A DNA stretch of 56,251 nucleotides from Methanobacteriota archaeon (GTDB lineage: Archaea; Thermoplasmatota; Poseidoniia; Poseidoniales; Poseidoniaceae). Position 1 is the stretch's first letter. Each line of letters begins with the position of its first letter. The stretch is taken from NCBI GenBank assembly GCA_002710015.1, contig PAOW01000032.1:1-56251 (forward strand). The letters run 5' to 3'. Below the pieces are notes generated by a model. It was given only the letters and a program-made list of their open reading frames with translations, had not been told where the DNA came from and searched no databases. A program made the position numbers and the translations under genes. Below are positions 33,504 to 41,993 of the stretch, piece after piece.

Positions 33504-34513
33504 CCGTTTCTTCTCAATAGGGCATCCATGTATCCCATTGTGATTCCCTGCCACAAGTAAAATGACCAACTCAGCAATACAATCAGTGCTTTTGGATTTG
33601 CTTTTGGGAGGTCGCTCTTCACAAAGGAAATCAGCCAAAACAAAGGAAGGATACCAATCAACAGAAATTCTGTTGAAATTGAGTCATAGAATGACGCTGC
33701 TTCCCATGTTCCATCTAGAATTAAATTATTCACAAACAGACCAATGCTACCAAGGCCCAACATAACCATAGGTAACATCCATAATACTGCCCACGAAGAA
33801 CCAATGAAATCATGCTTCACACCTTTGTAACGACGATGTATTCTAACGTGTGCTCTTGCATCTCTCCTTCTCTTGTGTAAAAAACGCTTGAGACCTGTTT
33901 CCGGTACATGGTTCACTACTGCGGTATTTGTGTAAACAATAATTCCTCCAGCTTCAACTAATTTCAATGAAACCTCCATGTCCTCTGCATGATACCAGTC
34001 TGGGTTGAAACCCCCTATCTTTTCCAAACTCTCTCTCTTGAACATCGAACATGGACCATTTGCTAACTTTGTAATTCTTGGTCTAGACCGATACTTGGAT
34101 TCGATTTCAATCGACCTGATGGTCGAGATGACATCATCTGACCTAGCAAAAACAGTTCTACCAGTCACTGCGACTACTTCTTCACTCTCTCGAGAGATTG
34201 ATGACTCAAGCATTCTTTGAATCCAGTCGGATTCAGGCATAGTATCTATATCCGTAATTGCAAACCATTCTCCTTTTGACACCTCAAGTGCTGCCATTCT
34301 TCCAGCTGAAAGACCTAGTGCTGGCTGAGTGATTACTCGAACTAATTCATGAGCCGCCCAACTCTCAGATTTCTCCTTACTACCATCCGTTGAGCCATCA
34401 TCTACCAATATTATTTCTATTGGACTATGAGTTTGATTGACCAAAGACTCCAAGCATCCATCTATCCAATCAACTCCATTTCTTACGCATACCGCAATTG
34501 ATACAAGAGTCAA
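33497..34513 (-). CDS. membrane-bound family 2 glycosyltransferase
   Basis: 338 residues. The GT-A fold is clear: MTLVSIAVCVRNGVDWIDG, EIILVDDGSTDGS (nucleotide-binding DD), AITDIDTMP (metal DxD) and WYHAEDMEVSLKL (catalytic ED). Three hydrophobic segments occupy the last ~100 residues, so the catalytic domain faces the cytoplasm. It would add a sugar from a nucleotide-sugar to a lipid or surface glycan; acceptor unknown. ATG overlaps the stop of the CoA-biosynthesis fusion by four bases (ATGA). Confidence 0.88.
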   Translation of the reverse strand: MTLVSIAVCVRNGVDWIDGCLESLVNQTHSPIEIILVDDGSTDGSKEKSESWAAHELVRVITQPALGLSAGRMAALEVSKGEWFAITDIDTMPESDWIQRMLESSISRESEEVVAVTGRTVFARSDDVISTIRSIEIESKYRSRPRITKLANGPCSMFKRESLEKIGGFNPDWYHAEDMEVSLKLVEAGGIIVYTNTAVVNHVPETGLKRFLHKRRRDARAHVRIHRRYKGVKHDFIGSSWAVLWMLPMVMLGLGSIGLFVNNLILDGTWEAASFYDSISTEFLLIGILPLFWLISFVKSDLPKANPKALIVLLSWSFYLWQGITMGYMDALLRRNGH

Positions 34514-35499
34514 ATTTTCACCTCAAATTTGGAAAGTAAATCCCTACATTGGCGCTTTGCTGCCAAATCTGTGACGCGTAGAACTACACCTTTCCCGGGT
34601 TGCCCATAAACCACATTTGTGCCAAGTGGAGATAACAGATGTATTATTAGAGGAGCCAAATCTTCTTCTCCATCTACTTCTATACACGTAGTTTGATCAC
34701 TGTGTAGTGCTGCATCTACAGATTCTATGAGAGATGGTGTAACTTCACCCGCTGGATTTTTTGCTGAAAGAATTAAACTAAATTCAGAAATATCTACCTT
34801 GTTTTCAAGTTCAATCCTCTTTGTCATGCCGTCTACTATAGCAATGTCAGGGACAACACCCATCTCCAGTAAGGTAGCAACACTTACATCTCCAACAGCG
34901 ATGATACCGCCTGGTGAAATGTTTTCCATAGCAGCGGACATTGCAACCTCGGGAGTACTCTCTGGTCCTGTAAAAAGATGCCCTGATGGCTTTTTTAGTT
35001 CTTCATCGAGTCCTTTGTGGAAAATATAGGTTCTATTCCTGTCGTCTTCACTCAACCAACCCGATCCATCTGTATCGATTAGGCCAGCTCTTATTCTTGA
35101 ACTTGAAATTATGCCACCGGATTCATCAAGTGTGTGAGGGACCTCAATTATCTCCAGAGGAACCAGACCATTCTTGAGTCTCATTTCATTTATTTTTTGA
35201 CAATTCCCAAGAGTTTCTGGCGTGCATACGATTGAATCACAATCTTTTCTAACAGGCGCTGGACCAATCTTATTCTCTAATTCATGAGTGGTTATTCTAT
35301 AATCTGCCCAGGACATAATTGCGTCTCTTCTGTCTTCAAAAGATTGCAATATAGGTGATTTTTTTGCAGACATCTCATCATTGGTTATCCAAACTTCGAC
35401 TCTCTCAGATACATCTAGTGCAGCATTTAGGAGGGCCTGATGTCCAAGGTGAAACCTATCAAATGTGCCACCAACCAAGCAGCGTGCCAACCTCGGCAT
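34510..35499 (-). CDS. fused phosphopantetheine adenylyltransferase / GTP-dependent dephospho-CoA kinase
   Basis: 329 residues that join the last two steps of CoA synthesis. Residues ~1-150 are an archaeal-type PPAT of the nucleotidyltransferase fold: GGTFDRFHLGH and IISSSRIRAG. Residues ~165-329 match DUF359, the archaeal GTP-dependent dephospho-CoA kinase: AVGDVSVATLLEMGVVPDIAIVDGMTKR, EVDGEEDLAPL, and VVYGQPGKGVVLR. Most archaea encode these separately. The start is ATG 35499 (MPRLARCL); the open frame runs 62 codons further upstream into the structured region but without a plausible N-terminus. CoA made here would also be the phosphopantetheine donor for the megasynthase. Confidence 0.92.
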   Translation of the reverse strand: MPRLARCLVGGTFDRFHLGHQALLNAALDVSERVEVWITNDEMSAKKSPILQSFEDRRDAIMSWADYRITTHELENKIGPAPVRKDCDSIVCTPETLGNCQKINEMRLKNGLVPLEIIEVPHTLDESGGIISSSRIRAGLIDTDGSGWLSEDDRNRTYIFHKGLDEELKKPSGHLFTGPESTPEVAMSAAMENISPGGIIAVGDVSVATLLEMGVVPDIAIVDGMTKRIELENKVDISEFSLILSAKNPAGEVTPSLIESVDAALHSDQTTCIEVDGEEDLAPLIIHLLSPLGTNVVYGQPGKGVVLRVTDLAAKRQCRDLLSKFEVKI

Positions 35500-35540
35500 G
35501 GGGTTGACTGTATTTTGGTGATTATTCAATGAATCGCAAA

Positions 35541-35823
35541 GGTAACTGTGCCCCGACCCGTAACAGCCCCTGTCATAGTATCCTCGGAGGCTTGACCCAG
35601 GGTCAGGGCGTTCTGTGCAGACGGTTGGTTGTCTCACTCTCATTCTCTCGTCCAGCGAGGACCCATTACCGACCACATAGTCCATCGGTTTGCATCAGAG
35701 GTCATTCTCAAAGAGTCACCCTGGTCTTCGTCGATGGCACATAACCGCAAACATTGGTATCATAGTTCATCAAGCAGCACGCTCTCCCTACGATGTTGCA
35801 TGTGCGGTTAATGGGCCGTTACC
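35541..35823. ncRNA. candidate structured RNA (~280 bases, identity unknown, strand unsure)
   Basis: The gap 35500-35828 has no convincing gene and is more G/C-rich than its surroundings. The ends can pair: GGTAAC then GCCC at 35541-35554 match GGGC then GTTACC at 35812-35823. Inside, TAACCGCA (~35743) pairs with TGCGGTTA (~35802), ACCGA with TCGGT (~35668-35692), CCATCG with CGATGG, and CCAGGGT (~35598) with ACCCTGG (~35718). Such a set suggests a folded RNA such as SRP or RNase P RNA, but I could not find the conserved core of either with confidence on either strand. Confidence 0.4.
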
Positions 35824-35828
35824 CTATC

Positions 35829-38108
35829 TTATTGTTGAAATCGACGGTGCAGAGCGATATGAATTTCCTTGTTGTGAGAATTTTCAAGCGGAGGCAAGGG
35901 TATATTCTCATGAAACAACCAACCTGCCATTGGATGAGTTAGGCCCATTTTTGGAGGACGGTTTGCTTCTGCTGATTCCAATCCTTCTATTACATCCAAA
36001 AGAGAAAGTCTTCCTTCACCCTCAGGCATATGATGAACCATCTTTAATTCCTCAGACTTGAGATTTTTATTTTGAAGAATTATTGGCCATGGAATCTCCA
36101 GCGAGGCCATTGCCGCCCTTCCAGTGGTTGAACTAAGGCATACAAGAAGCCAATCCACGGAATTATTTTCCCAAAGTGAGTAATGCACATCCTCCATTAT
36201 TGCAAGCATTGAAATTCTGTCTGTAATATTTTGATTTTCAAATAGCATCTTGTGGTGTGGGCAGGCTGAGACTAACCTATCAATGCCCTCTAAACCCCAA
36301 TTTACTCTCATCACCTCAGAAACCCTCAATGGATTCTCTAGCCAACGGTCAATCACATCAATTTCTTCACGAATCCAAGCATTACTCAATAGGATAGCGG
36401 TTGCGACAGCTGAATTTTTTATTTCACTTGAGATAACTTTCATTGGATTTTCTCTGACCCTATCAATCAATATGTCCATGGCGTAATCATCAAACAATGC
36501 AAGATCGGATAGGTCACTGTCATCAAATGAATTCAGGTCAGCAAGTTTTGCCCAAATTGGATCTATACGTTGGCCTATTCGCCTCCATCTGGAGGCATGA
36601 CTTTGCTTTGTTGTTGCTATCCATGCTGCTAATGGGTACTTACCCTCGTGTCTGTCTGCCCAGACATCGTCCCCATCAACTAATTCACATGCTTTCCACA
36701 TAGCATCATATTCATCATCCGCATCACTCACCCTACTTGAGTTACCTCTAACGACATCTTGTGGATTTTTTGGAAATGCCCAGTCTTTGGGAACAACTGA
36801 ATTCGTGTTAACAGAAATAGGTAAGTGAAGTCTTCCCGGCATTTCCAATGAATATTTTCCAAGCTCGTTCGAGGCGGATAGGATGAATGATAAGTTCGAA
36901 CTACCTGATTCTTCGATAAGCAAACCACATCTGTTATCATCTGAGAATCTAGATATTAATTCGGTGCTTTGACCCCACCTCCAATCCAAATTTATTGTAA
37001 CATCACTAGTCTCCATGGCATAAGAAAGTATGGCCTCTGCTCCTCTTTTGGAAACTGAACTCGTATCAAGAATGCCGGAATGTGAGTCTGTCCAGTTTCT
37101 TCCTGGGAAGTCATTTAGCAACTTACGAGTCAATGCATTGGATGAGAAATTCTCAACATCTGTAAGCAACCGTTCATACTTGGCTTGGATTGATTTTTGA
37201 TTCAATCTAGGGTGTATAGATTGCAACCAAAATCTGAGAATTGATTTTGGCAAAGGGATTTTAGATTTTGATAGTAAATCTGAATCTGCAATGGTCAGTG
37301 AGTTTGGTGCTAAGAAATTCAACAGAAGCGATCTATCCGATCTCTTTCCCAACCTTGCGTGGATACCGCCTCTAGGTTTAACCAGGGGCCCAGTATTTCC
37401 TGCCCTACCTATTGTAATGTCGCCATCGGTTAGAATTTCAGGAAGTTTAGGCCAGTATCCCGGCTGTAACTGGCGAAACCAACTACCAACACTTAGCGGC
37501 CATGAATCATACTTCCCAATCAACTTCGCTCTTACTATACCCATCAATTTTGGTCTTTCCATCCATGCAGACAGCGTCATGGGACTCGCTTCTTCAGGAG
37601 GATTTGATTTTCGCATTGTTTCTAGATCCCACCAGACTGTGGATTGGTTCCTTTGAACGGCCCATACCCACGACTCAGACTCCCCTTGATTTCCATTGGA
37701 ACTATCGAGTGTGCCTAAGTCTCCATCCATAGGCTGGCTGGGTAGTCCTAGAAGGGGGCCAAGTGGATTTGACACGTAACCAAGTAGCAGCATTGGCCCA
37801 TCTCTAGCTAATACAATTCCTGCGGCATTTGGCGGTGGTGGCCAAGTCACAAGATCTAGCAACCTGCTCAGTGAATCACTTTCTAATCTGCCTATTCCAG
37901 TAGATGTTAACCTATATTTGGAACCTCTTTTTTTGGTGTCATCTCTCACTACGTCACCCGATTCACGTAACTTCCTTAGTGCAGAGGATACATGAGGAAT
38001 TCGAATGCGGAGTTCTCGTGAAACCTCAGTAACAGTTCCTCCACCATCCGCTAACCAATCCAAGATTTTTCTTTGGTATGTCGAACGAATACGGTTTCCT
38101 CGCACCAT
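35829..38108 (-). CDS. large winged-helix protein, unknown role
   Basis: About 759 residues. The first ~70 are a winged helix-turn-helix (TYQRKILDWLADGGGTVTEVSRELRIRIPHVSSALRKL, read as two helices plus recognition helix), followed by a wing with a basic KKRGSKYRLT. The remaining ~690 residues have no motif I recognise; they are mixed alpha/beta and contain several Trp-rich stretches and a late helical-repeat-like part. It may be a regulator with a large sensor domain. The ATG at 38108 was chosen over TTG/GTG codons just upstream. Its 5' side faces a 270-base divergent promoter region. Confidence 0.6.
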   Translation of the reverse strand: MVRGNRIRSTYQRKILDWLADGGGTVTEVSRELRIRIPHVSSALRKLRESGDVVRDDTKKRGSKYRLTSTGIGRLESDSLSRLLDLVTWPPPPNAAGIVLARDGPMLLLGYVSNPLGPLLGLPSQPMDGDLGTLDSSNGNQGESESWVWAVQRNQSTVWWDLETMRKSNPPEEASPMTLSAWMERPKLMGIVRAKLIGKYDSWPLSVGSWFRQLQPGYWPKLPEILTDGDITIGRAGNTGPLVKPRGGIHARLGKRSDRSLLLNFLAPNSLTIADSDLLSKSKIPLPKSILRFWLQSIHPRLNQKSIQAKYERLLTDVENFSSNALTRKLLNDFPGRNWTDSHSGILDTSSVSKRGAEAILSYAMETSDVTINLDWRWGQSTELISRFSDDNRCGLLIEESGSSNLSFILSASNELGKYSLEMPGRLHLPISVNTNSVVPKDWAFPKNPQDVVRGNSSRVSDADDEYDAMWKACELVDGDDVWADRHEGKYPLAAWIATTKQSHASRWRRIGQRIDPIWAKLADLNSFDDSDLSDLALFDDYAMDILIDRVRENPMKVISSEIKNSAVATAILLSNAWIREEIDVIDRWLENPLRVSEVMRVNWGLEGIDRLVSACPHHKMLFENQNITDRISMLAIMEDVHYSLWENNSVDWLLVCLSSTTGRAAMASLEIPWPIILQNKNLKSEELKMVHHMPEGEGRLSLLDVIEGLESAEANRPPKMGLTHPMAGWLFHENIPLPPLENSHNKEIHIALHRRFQQ

Positions 38109-38219
38109 TGTCACCAATTTCTCGCAAAATAATGTAACATATCAATATTATTGCTTACTTATTGCTTGCTAGTTACATTTAGTTACGTGTTTCCACTGGA
38201 GAATGTTTTTTTTTAAGAT

Positions 38220-38238
38220 TGGTTTAACAATTAAACCA
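38220..38238. promoter_or_regulatory. perfect inverted repeat TGGTTTAA-CAA-TTAAACCA
   Basis: An 8-3-8 perfect inverted repeat in the 271-base divergent region between the large winged-helix gene (minus) and a small HTH gene (plus). It is about 112 bases before the winged-helix ATG and about 60 bases upstream of the TATA of the HTH gene. An operator for one of these two DNA-binding proteins is a natural reading. The rest of the region is AT-rich with a T9 run at 38207-38215. Confidence 0.5.
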
Positions 38239-38297
38239 CTATTTGCTGTTATTTTACGATACTTGACGTAACTTTGAACTCAAATTCGTAGCAACGG

Positions 38298-38304
38298 TTA
38301 TATG
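38298..38304 (+). promoter_or_regulatory. TATA box of the small HTH gene
   Basis: TTATATG at 38298-38304 is followed by a leader of roughly 55 bases that ends in GAGGAGGAGAAC before the ATG at 38380. The strong Shine-Dalgarno differs from the leaderless genes in the window and suggests high translation. Confidence 0.55.
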
Positions 38305-38379
38305 GGCTGCTTCGCTCCTTGACTTTAACGGCAACCAGACCACCAAAACTGGAGCCGATTTACGAGGAGGAGAACAACA

Positions 38380-38706
38380 ATGAAGACAGTAAGAATACGT
38401 GAAAAAATCAAAAAATTCCTAGGTGACAGACCTCGCAATACAGCTGAGATTCTGGAGCACATAAACAGCACCATGAGGCATGGAACTACTAGTCAGCAAC
38501 TTGGAAATGTTCTCTCTAAAGACAAAGACATCGTAAAAGTAGGATATATCAAGAGATCAGGAATTCTTTCTGGCGGATATGACATATGTGAATGGGCTAC
38601 AAGAAGTTGGGTATCAGACCACTGTCCTGGCTGGGAAGAAGGCCAACCAATCATCATCGATGCTGAAGGTAATGTTCAAACCAGTGACTTAATCCGTCGA
38701 AACTGA
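38380..38706 (+). CDS. small HTH-like DNA-binding protein
   Basis: 108 residues. The first ~65 form a winged-helix-like unit (IREKIKKFLGDRPRNTAEILEHINSTMRHGTTSQQLGNVLSKDKDIVKVGYIKRSG, given here by its landmarks NTAEILEHI, TTSQQLGNVL and VGYIKR). The C-terminal third has Trp/Cys (ICEWATRSWVSDHCPGWEEG). It is preceded by GAGGAGG. I infer a sequence-specific or chromatin-associated DNA-binding role; its target is unknown. Five bases later a tiny zinc-ribbon gene follows. Confidence 0.65.
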   Translation: MKTVRIREKIKKFLGDRPRNTAEILEHINSTMRHGTTSQQLGNVLSKDKDIVKVGYIKRSGILSGGYDICEWATRSWVSDHCPGWEEGQPIIIDAEGNVQTSDLIRRN

Positions 38707-38711
38707 ATAAC

Positions 38712-38810
38712 ATGTCAATAATACGAAAAATGACTGATGCTACAGTCTGTATGTTTTGTGGCGGCCTAGTTGTAGGCTCTCTATGCGTAGAATGTGGAAT
38801 GGTTCAGTGA
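38712..38810 (+). CDS. 32-residue zinc-ribbon mini-protein
   Basis: A tiny ORF starting ATGTCAATAATACGA, five bases after the HTH gene, ending one base before the convergent aldolase stop. It encodes two CxxC knuckles (CMFC near residue 13 and CVEC near residue 25) with a Gly after each, enough to bind one zinc. No other reading of this gap is likely. It could be a ribosome-, RNA-polymerase- or DNA-associated peptide, co-expressed with the HTH protein. Confidence 0.6.
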   Translation: MSIIRKMTDATVCMFCGGLVVGSLCVECGMVQ

Positions 38811-39740
38811 TTACTGTCCACTGTAAATTTCCAGCGCTTCAGTCAAATCTGCGCCATCGCAAATTACTGCCTTGCATGCAGCAGTCATCCTTACGGCATC
38901 TTCTACATTTTTCTGGTGAATATTTCTACCAGTCGCAGCACCCCTACATCCGGATACTTTCATTTGGTCAACCAGTCGTCCAAGGAACTCTTCAGGTGGC
39001 AATGATCCTCCACCAGAACAAATTATTCCACATCTACCAGCAGCTTCAGCGGCGATTCCTAGACTTTCAGGCTGAGTCATACCTTCATATGCACGGGGAT
39101 AGTTGACCTTGGCAAAGTCAGCGCCTATGCATGCTGCTACACCAGCAGCTCCAGATATCAACTGAGGATCTTTTTCATCAGTCACTGCTTTTCCTCTAGG
39201 GTACATCCATACAACAGAAATCATACCCATCTCATGAGCCTGCCTGATAAAAGTTGTAGCCTCTGTTAGCATCTCATGTTCATATTCTGAACCAATGTAA
39301 ATTGTGTAACCTATGCCGACTACGTTAATCCCGTTGTGCAGCAAAGACGCTACATCATCCATATCCCACATTGCTTGAGAAACTGGATCTCTCTGTGAAG
39401 TTTTTACCATGTGCGATTTTGAATTCAATTTTACTAAGTAAGGAAGATCTGGATAATCTCTCGCATAATGAGAGATAAGTCCAAGTTGACCTGCCATCAC
39501 TCCCAATGTCCCCTGTTTGTGAGCAATAGACCCGATTTCAAACAAATGCTTTGGGTCATTCGATGTTAGTGGAATCGTGTTTCCACCGTCATAAAAATCA
39601 TCATTCAGATGTTCGATTTTTTGGTCACATGCAAACAAATTCATTTTTCCAGTGCCGCATGTTGCTGCATCCATATTGTCTATGAATGTCTCAATTAATT
39701 CGTCAGGAACGTCTGCTGGGACATGATACTTATGCGCCAT
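38811..39740 (-). CDS. DhnA-type class I aldolase (fructose-bisphosphate aldolase-like)
   Basis: About 309 residues, a TIM-barrel of the archaeal class I aldolase family. Landmarks are FACDQKIEHLNDDF, the WMYPRGKAV strand, the Schiff-base Lys in GADFAKVNYP and the phosphate-binding end SGGG...CRGAATGRNIHQ. The archaeal family covers fructose-1,6-bisphosphate aldolase and the related ADH synthase used for aromatic amino acids; the length and DQKIEHL favour the former. A GlpX bisphosphatase lies 3 kb away, which together suggests gluconeogenesis. ATG 39740 or 39746 are both possible. Confidence 0.8.
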   Translation of the reverse strand: MAHKYHVPADVPDELIETFIDNMDAATCGTGKMNLFACDQKIEHLNDDFYDGGNTIPLTSNDPKHLFEIGSIAHKQGTLGVMAGQLGLISHYARDYPDLPYLVKLNSKSHMVKTSQRDPVSQAMWDMDDVASLLHNGINVVGIGYTIYIGSEYEHEMLTEATTFIRQAHEMGMISVVWMYPRGKAVTDEKDPQLISGAAGVAACIGADFAKVNYPRAYEGMTQPESLGIAAEAAGRCGIICSGGGSLPPEEFLGRLVDQMKVSGCRGAATGRNIHQKNVEDAVRMTAACKAVICDGADLTEALEIYSGQ

Positions 39741-39813
39741 CAACATTACCCAAATTCTTCAAGGACTTGAAAACATCGTTAGAGTTACTATCTCTAAACA
39801 GTTCGGATTTTTT

Positions 39814-40677
39814 TCATTGTCCTTCAAAGTTAGGAACTCTCTTCTCGACGTAAGCTGCAATTCCTTCCTTGGCATCATTGCTTCCGAATAGTGCTGCCTG
39901 AAGTTCACGCTCAAGTGCCAAGTGATATTCGAATGGAATCTCTGGTCCAGTCTGGCAGGAACGCTTGATGTTACCAACAGCTTTCGTTGCCTTGTTTGGA
40001 AGAGTGAATTGGCTAGCCCAATCCAATACATCGCGACGGAAGTCGTCTGCATCTCCTTCCCACAAGTGGTTGATTAGATTGCAATCAAGAGCATCCTCAA
40101 ATGACATTAATTCACCAGTTACCATCATCTCAAGCGCTTTGGATTTTCCAATCAGGCGAGTAAGACGAGCTGTGCCACCTGTACCTGCTAATACACCAAG
40201 ATTAATTTCAGGAAGGCCAACTTTTCCAGCGTTCTTCCTCGCTATTCTAATATCTGCTGCCATCGCTATTTCAAGGCCGCCACCGACCGCGTGACCATTC
40301 ATTGCACAAATTACTAATTTTGTAGTTTGTTCGAAACGTGATAGTGTCTCATTTGCGTGTAAACAGAAATTATACTTGAATCCAGGAGATACGCTGTTCA
40401 GCATTCGGATTGATGCTCCAGCTGAGAAGAACTTTGATCCGTGACCTGTTATCACTATGACAGCGACGTCATCATCGAATCTCGCCTTGATTATCGCAGT
40501 ATCAATGTCACGCATCATCTCGTGTGTGTAGGTGTTGGGCCCCATGGCGTCGCCTTCCAATGGCTCACCTGCTGAATCGGATGCTAACTCGATGACTGCA
40601 ATACCATTGTCAGTGGTTCCATAGTTTACAAGGCGGTTTGGCATAGGTTCTAGTTCAAGTCCGTATAAGTCGCTCAT
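39814..40677 (-). CDS. enoyl-CoA hydratase/isomerase (crotonase family)
   Basis: About 287 residues. The crotonase oxyanion-hole stretch FFSAGASIRML and the helix NGHAVGGGLEIAMAADIRIA carry the first catalytic Glu (GGGLE), and PEINLGVLAGTGGTARL the second, so both hydratase glutamates are kept. It would hydrate trans-2-enoyl-CoA. With 3-hydroxyacyl-CoA dehydrogenase at 47 kb this points to fatty-acid or related beta-oxidation. Starts at ATG 40677 (MSDLYGLELEP). Confidence 0.88.
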   Translation of the reverse strand: MSDLYGLELEPMPNRLVNYGTTDNGIAVIELASDSAGEPLEGDAMGPNTYTHEMMRDIDTAIIKARFDDDVAVIVITGHGSKFFSAGASIRMLNSVSPGFKYNFCLHANETLSRFEQTTKLVICAMNGHAVGGGLEIAMAADIRIARKNAGKVGLPEINLGVLAGTGGTARLTRLIGKSKALEMMVTGELMSFEDALDCNLINHLWEGDADDFRRDVLDWASQFTLPNKATKAVGNIKRSCQTGPEIPFEYHLALERELQAALFGSNDAKEGIAAYVEKRVPNFEGQ

Positions 40678-40707
40678 AAACAAGCCTAACAGGGTGTGCT
40701 TAATGAG

Positions 40708-41940
40708 TCAATCGCTACTCTCGCTAAATGATGTTCTTCCACCAGAACGCCTTATCTTGTTCCATCTATTTCCAACTTCAATTGCGGAAGATGATTGCTC
40801 CCAGTTATCCCTTTTCATTGCTTTACGAAATGGTAGCCTTCTGACCCCTCGACCCATCGCCTTCGCATCTTTCCTGAGCATGAATGGACTAACGATTCGA
40901 TATAGAGTAGATTTGAATAAATTTGGTCTGAATAATTTCCCAATCCAAATTAACCCATCACCGGTCTTTGATTGATGTTTCATCCATGCCTTACACATTC
41001 TCTTGAACGTTCTATCTCCAACTCTATTCATCAAGAAACGATTGGCTACGGAGGTTTTTACGTAAGGCATCAACTGTTTTCTTACCTCTTTTTCATAATT
41101 GCATTTACCTAGAATGTCTTGTGCAGCTAAATATCCTGACCAAACTGCCATTCGCATCCCAAATCCCCACATAAAGTCTTGAAGACCTCCAGATTCTCCA
41201 ACATAGTATCTACCGTCTTGGAAATAATTTTTGTTTATTGTGAAATCTCCTTTACCACCTACCCTTTTTATGGGTTCCATGTCTATGTCAGGGTAATGTT
41301 TTTGATACCATGCAATTGTCTCATTTAAGAATCTCTCACTACCCTTTTGCTTTCTCCATAAACAAGTGCAAATCAAACCGATTCCATCTATAATTATTAG
41401 ATAAGAATATGCTCCTGGAGCCAATTTATCATTTAGTTGAAATGCTATGTGATTTGGGTGTTTTGTCTTGAATATTTCACCATACGCAACCGCACTTGTT
41501 CCTTTAGGCCCGCATGCAATTATCTGACAATCTGATTCTTTAACTCTACTTTTGTAATGCAAATTTGCACCTGCTTTGATAGCCATGCGTTTGAAACCTT
41601 GATCTATCGTATGCTCTGAAGTACCTCTTTCTACAATCCGATATGCTATATTAGGAGTGAATGTTTTTGAGATTTCATCATCTGGATGAATCAGATCGAC
41701 TTCGCTAAATTCTGTTGCTTTGAACTCTTTTGGATCATATCCCCACTCTGCTAATTGTTCAAAGAAATCTGAATCCATTGACCAATTTTCCAATGCCTGA
41801 AAATCACCATCGAATCTCTGACCAGAATCCTCTCTAATATCATGGACATGAACTTCAATCCCTGCACTAGCTAAGGTTGTTGCGGCAGCCAAGCCTGACA
41901 AGCCCGCACCCATGATGTGTACTGGTCCTGCCTCCGCCAT
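40708..41940 (-). CDS. geranylgeranyl-reductase-like FAD flavoprotein
   Basis: 410 residues. FAD-binding Rossmann motif HIMGAGLSGLAAATTLASAG...VHVHD at residues 8-35. The later YYVGESGGLQDFMWGFGMRMAVWSGYLAAQDIL has the pattern of geranylgeranyl reductases, where GDAAG...G.GI...SG..AA binds FAD and the lipid. Such enzymes saturate isoprenoid chains of archaeal lipids, but the Glu-Ser-Gly-Gly in place of Asp-Ala-Ala-Gly is unusual, so another FAD-dependent oxidoreductase role is possible. Divergent from moaE. Confidence 0.7.
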   Translation of the reverse strand: MAEAGPVHIMGAGLSGLAAATTLASAGIEVHVHDIREDSGQRFDGDFQALENWSMDSDFFEQLAEWGYDPKEFKATEFSEVDLIHPDDEISKTFTPNIAYRIVERGTSEHTIDQGFKRMAIKAGANLHYKSRVKESDCQIIACGPKGTSAVAYGEIFKTKHPNHIAFQLNDKLAPGAYSYLIIIDGIGLICTCLWRKQKGSERFLNETIAWYQKHYPDIDMEPIKRVGGKGDFTINKNYFQDGRYYVGESGGLQDFMWGFGMRMAVWSGYLAAQDILGKCNYEKEVRKQLMPYVKTSVANRFLMNRVGDRTFKRMCKAWMKHQSKTGDGLIWIGKLFRPNLFKSTLYRIVSPFMLRKDAKAMGRGVRRLPFRKAMKRDNWEQSSSAIEVGNRWNKIRRSGGRTSFSESSD

Positions 41941-41993
41941 GTGCGTGACATGAATAAGGATGGTTTCAAAGATGCGGCTTCTTTGGGCAGGGC

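Noticed and set aside
35541-35823. Calling the structured region SRP RNA or RNase P RNA outright
   Set aside because: I looked for the SRP helix 8 core (GGAA-loop with AGCAG) and the RNase P GAGGAAAGUC core on both strands and did not find a clear match, so only a candidate RNA is reported.
35690-36061. A 123-codon plus-strand frame crossing the structured region and the end of the winged-helix gene
   Set aside because: It overlaps a long conserved minus-strand gene for most of its length and has no Shine-Dalgarno or recognisable domain.
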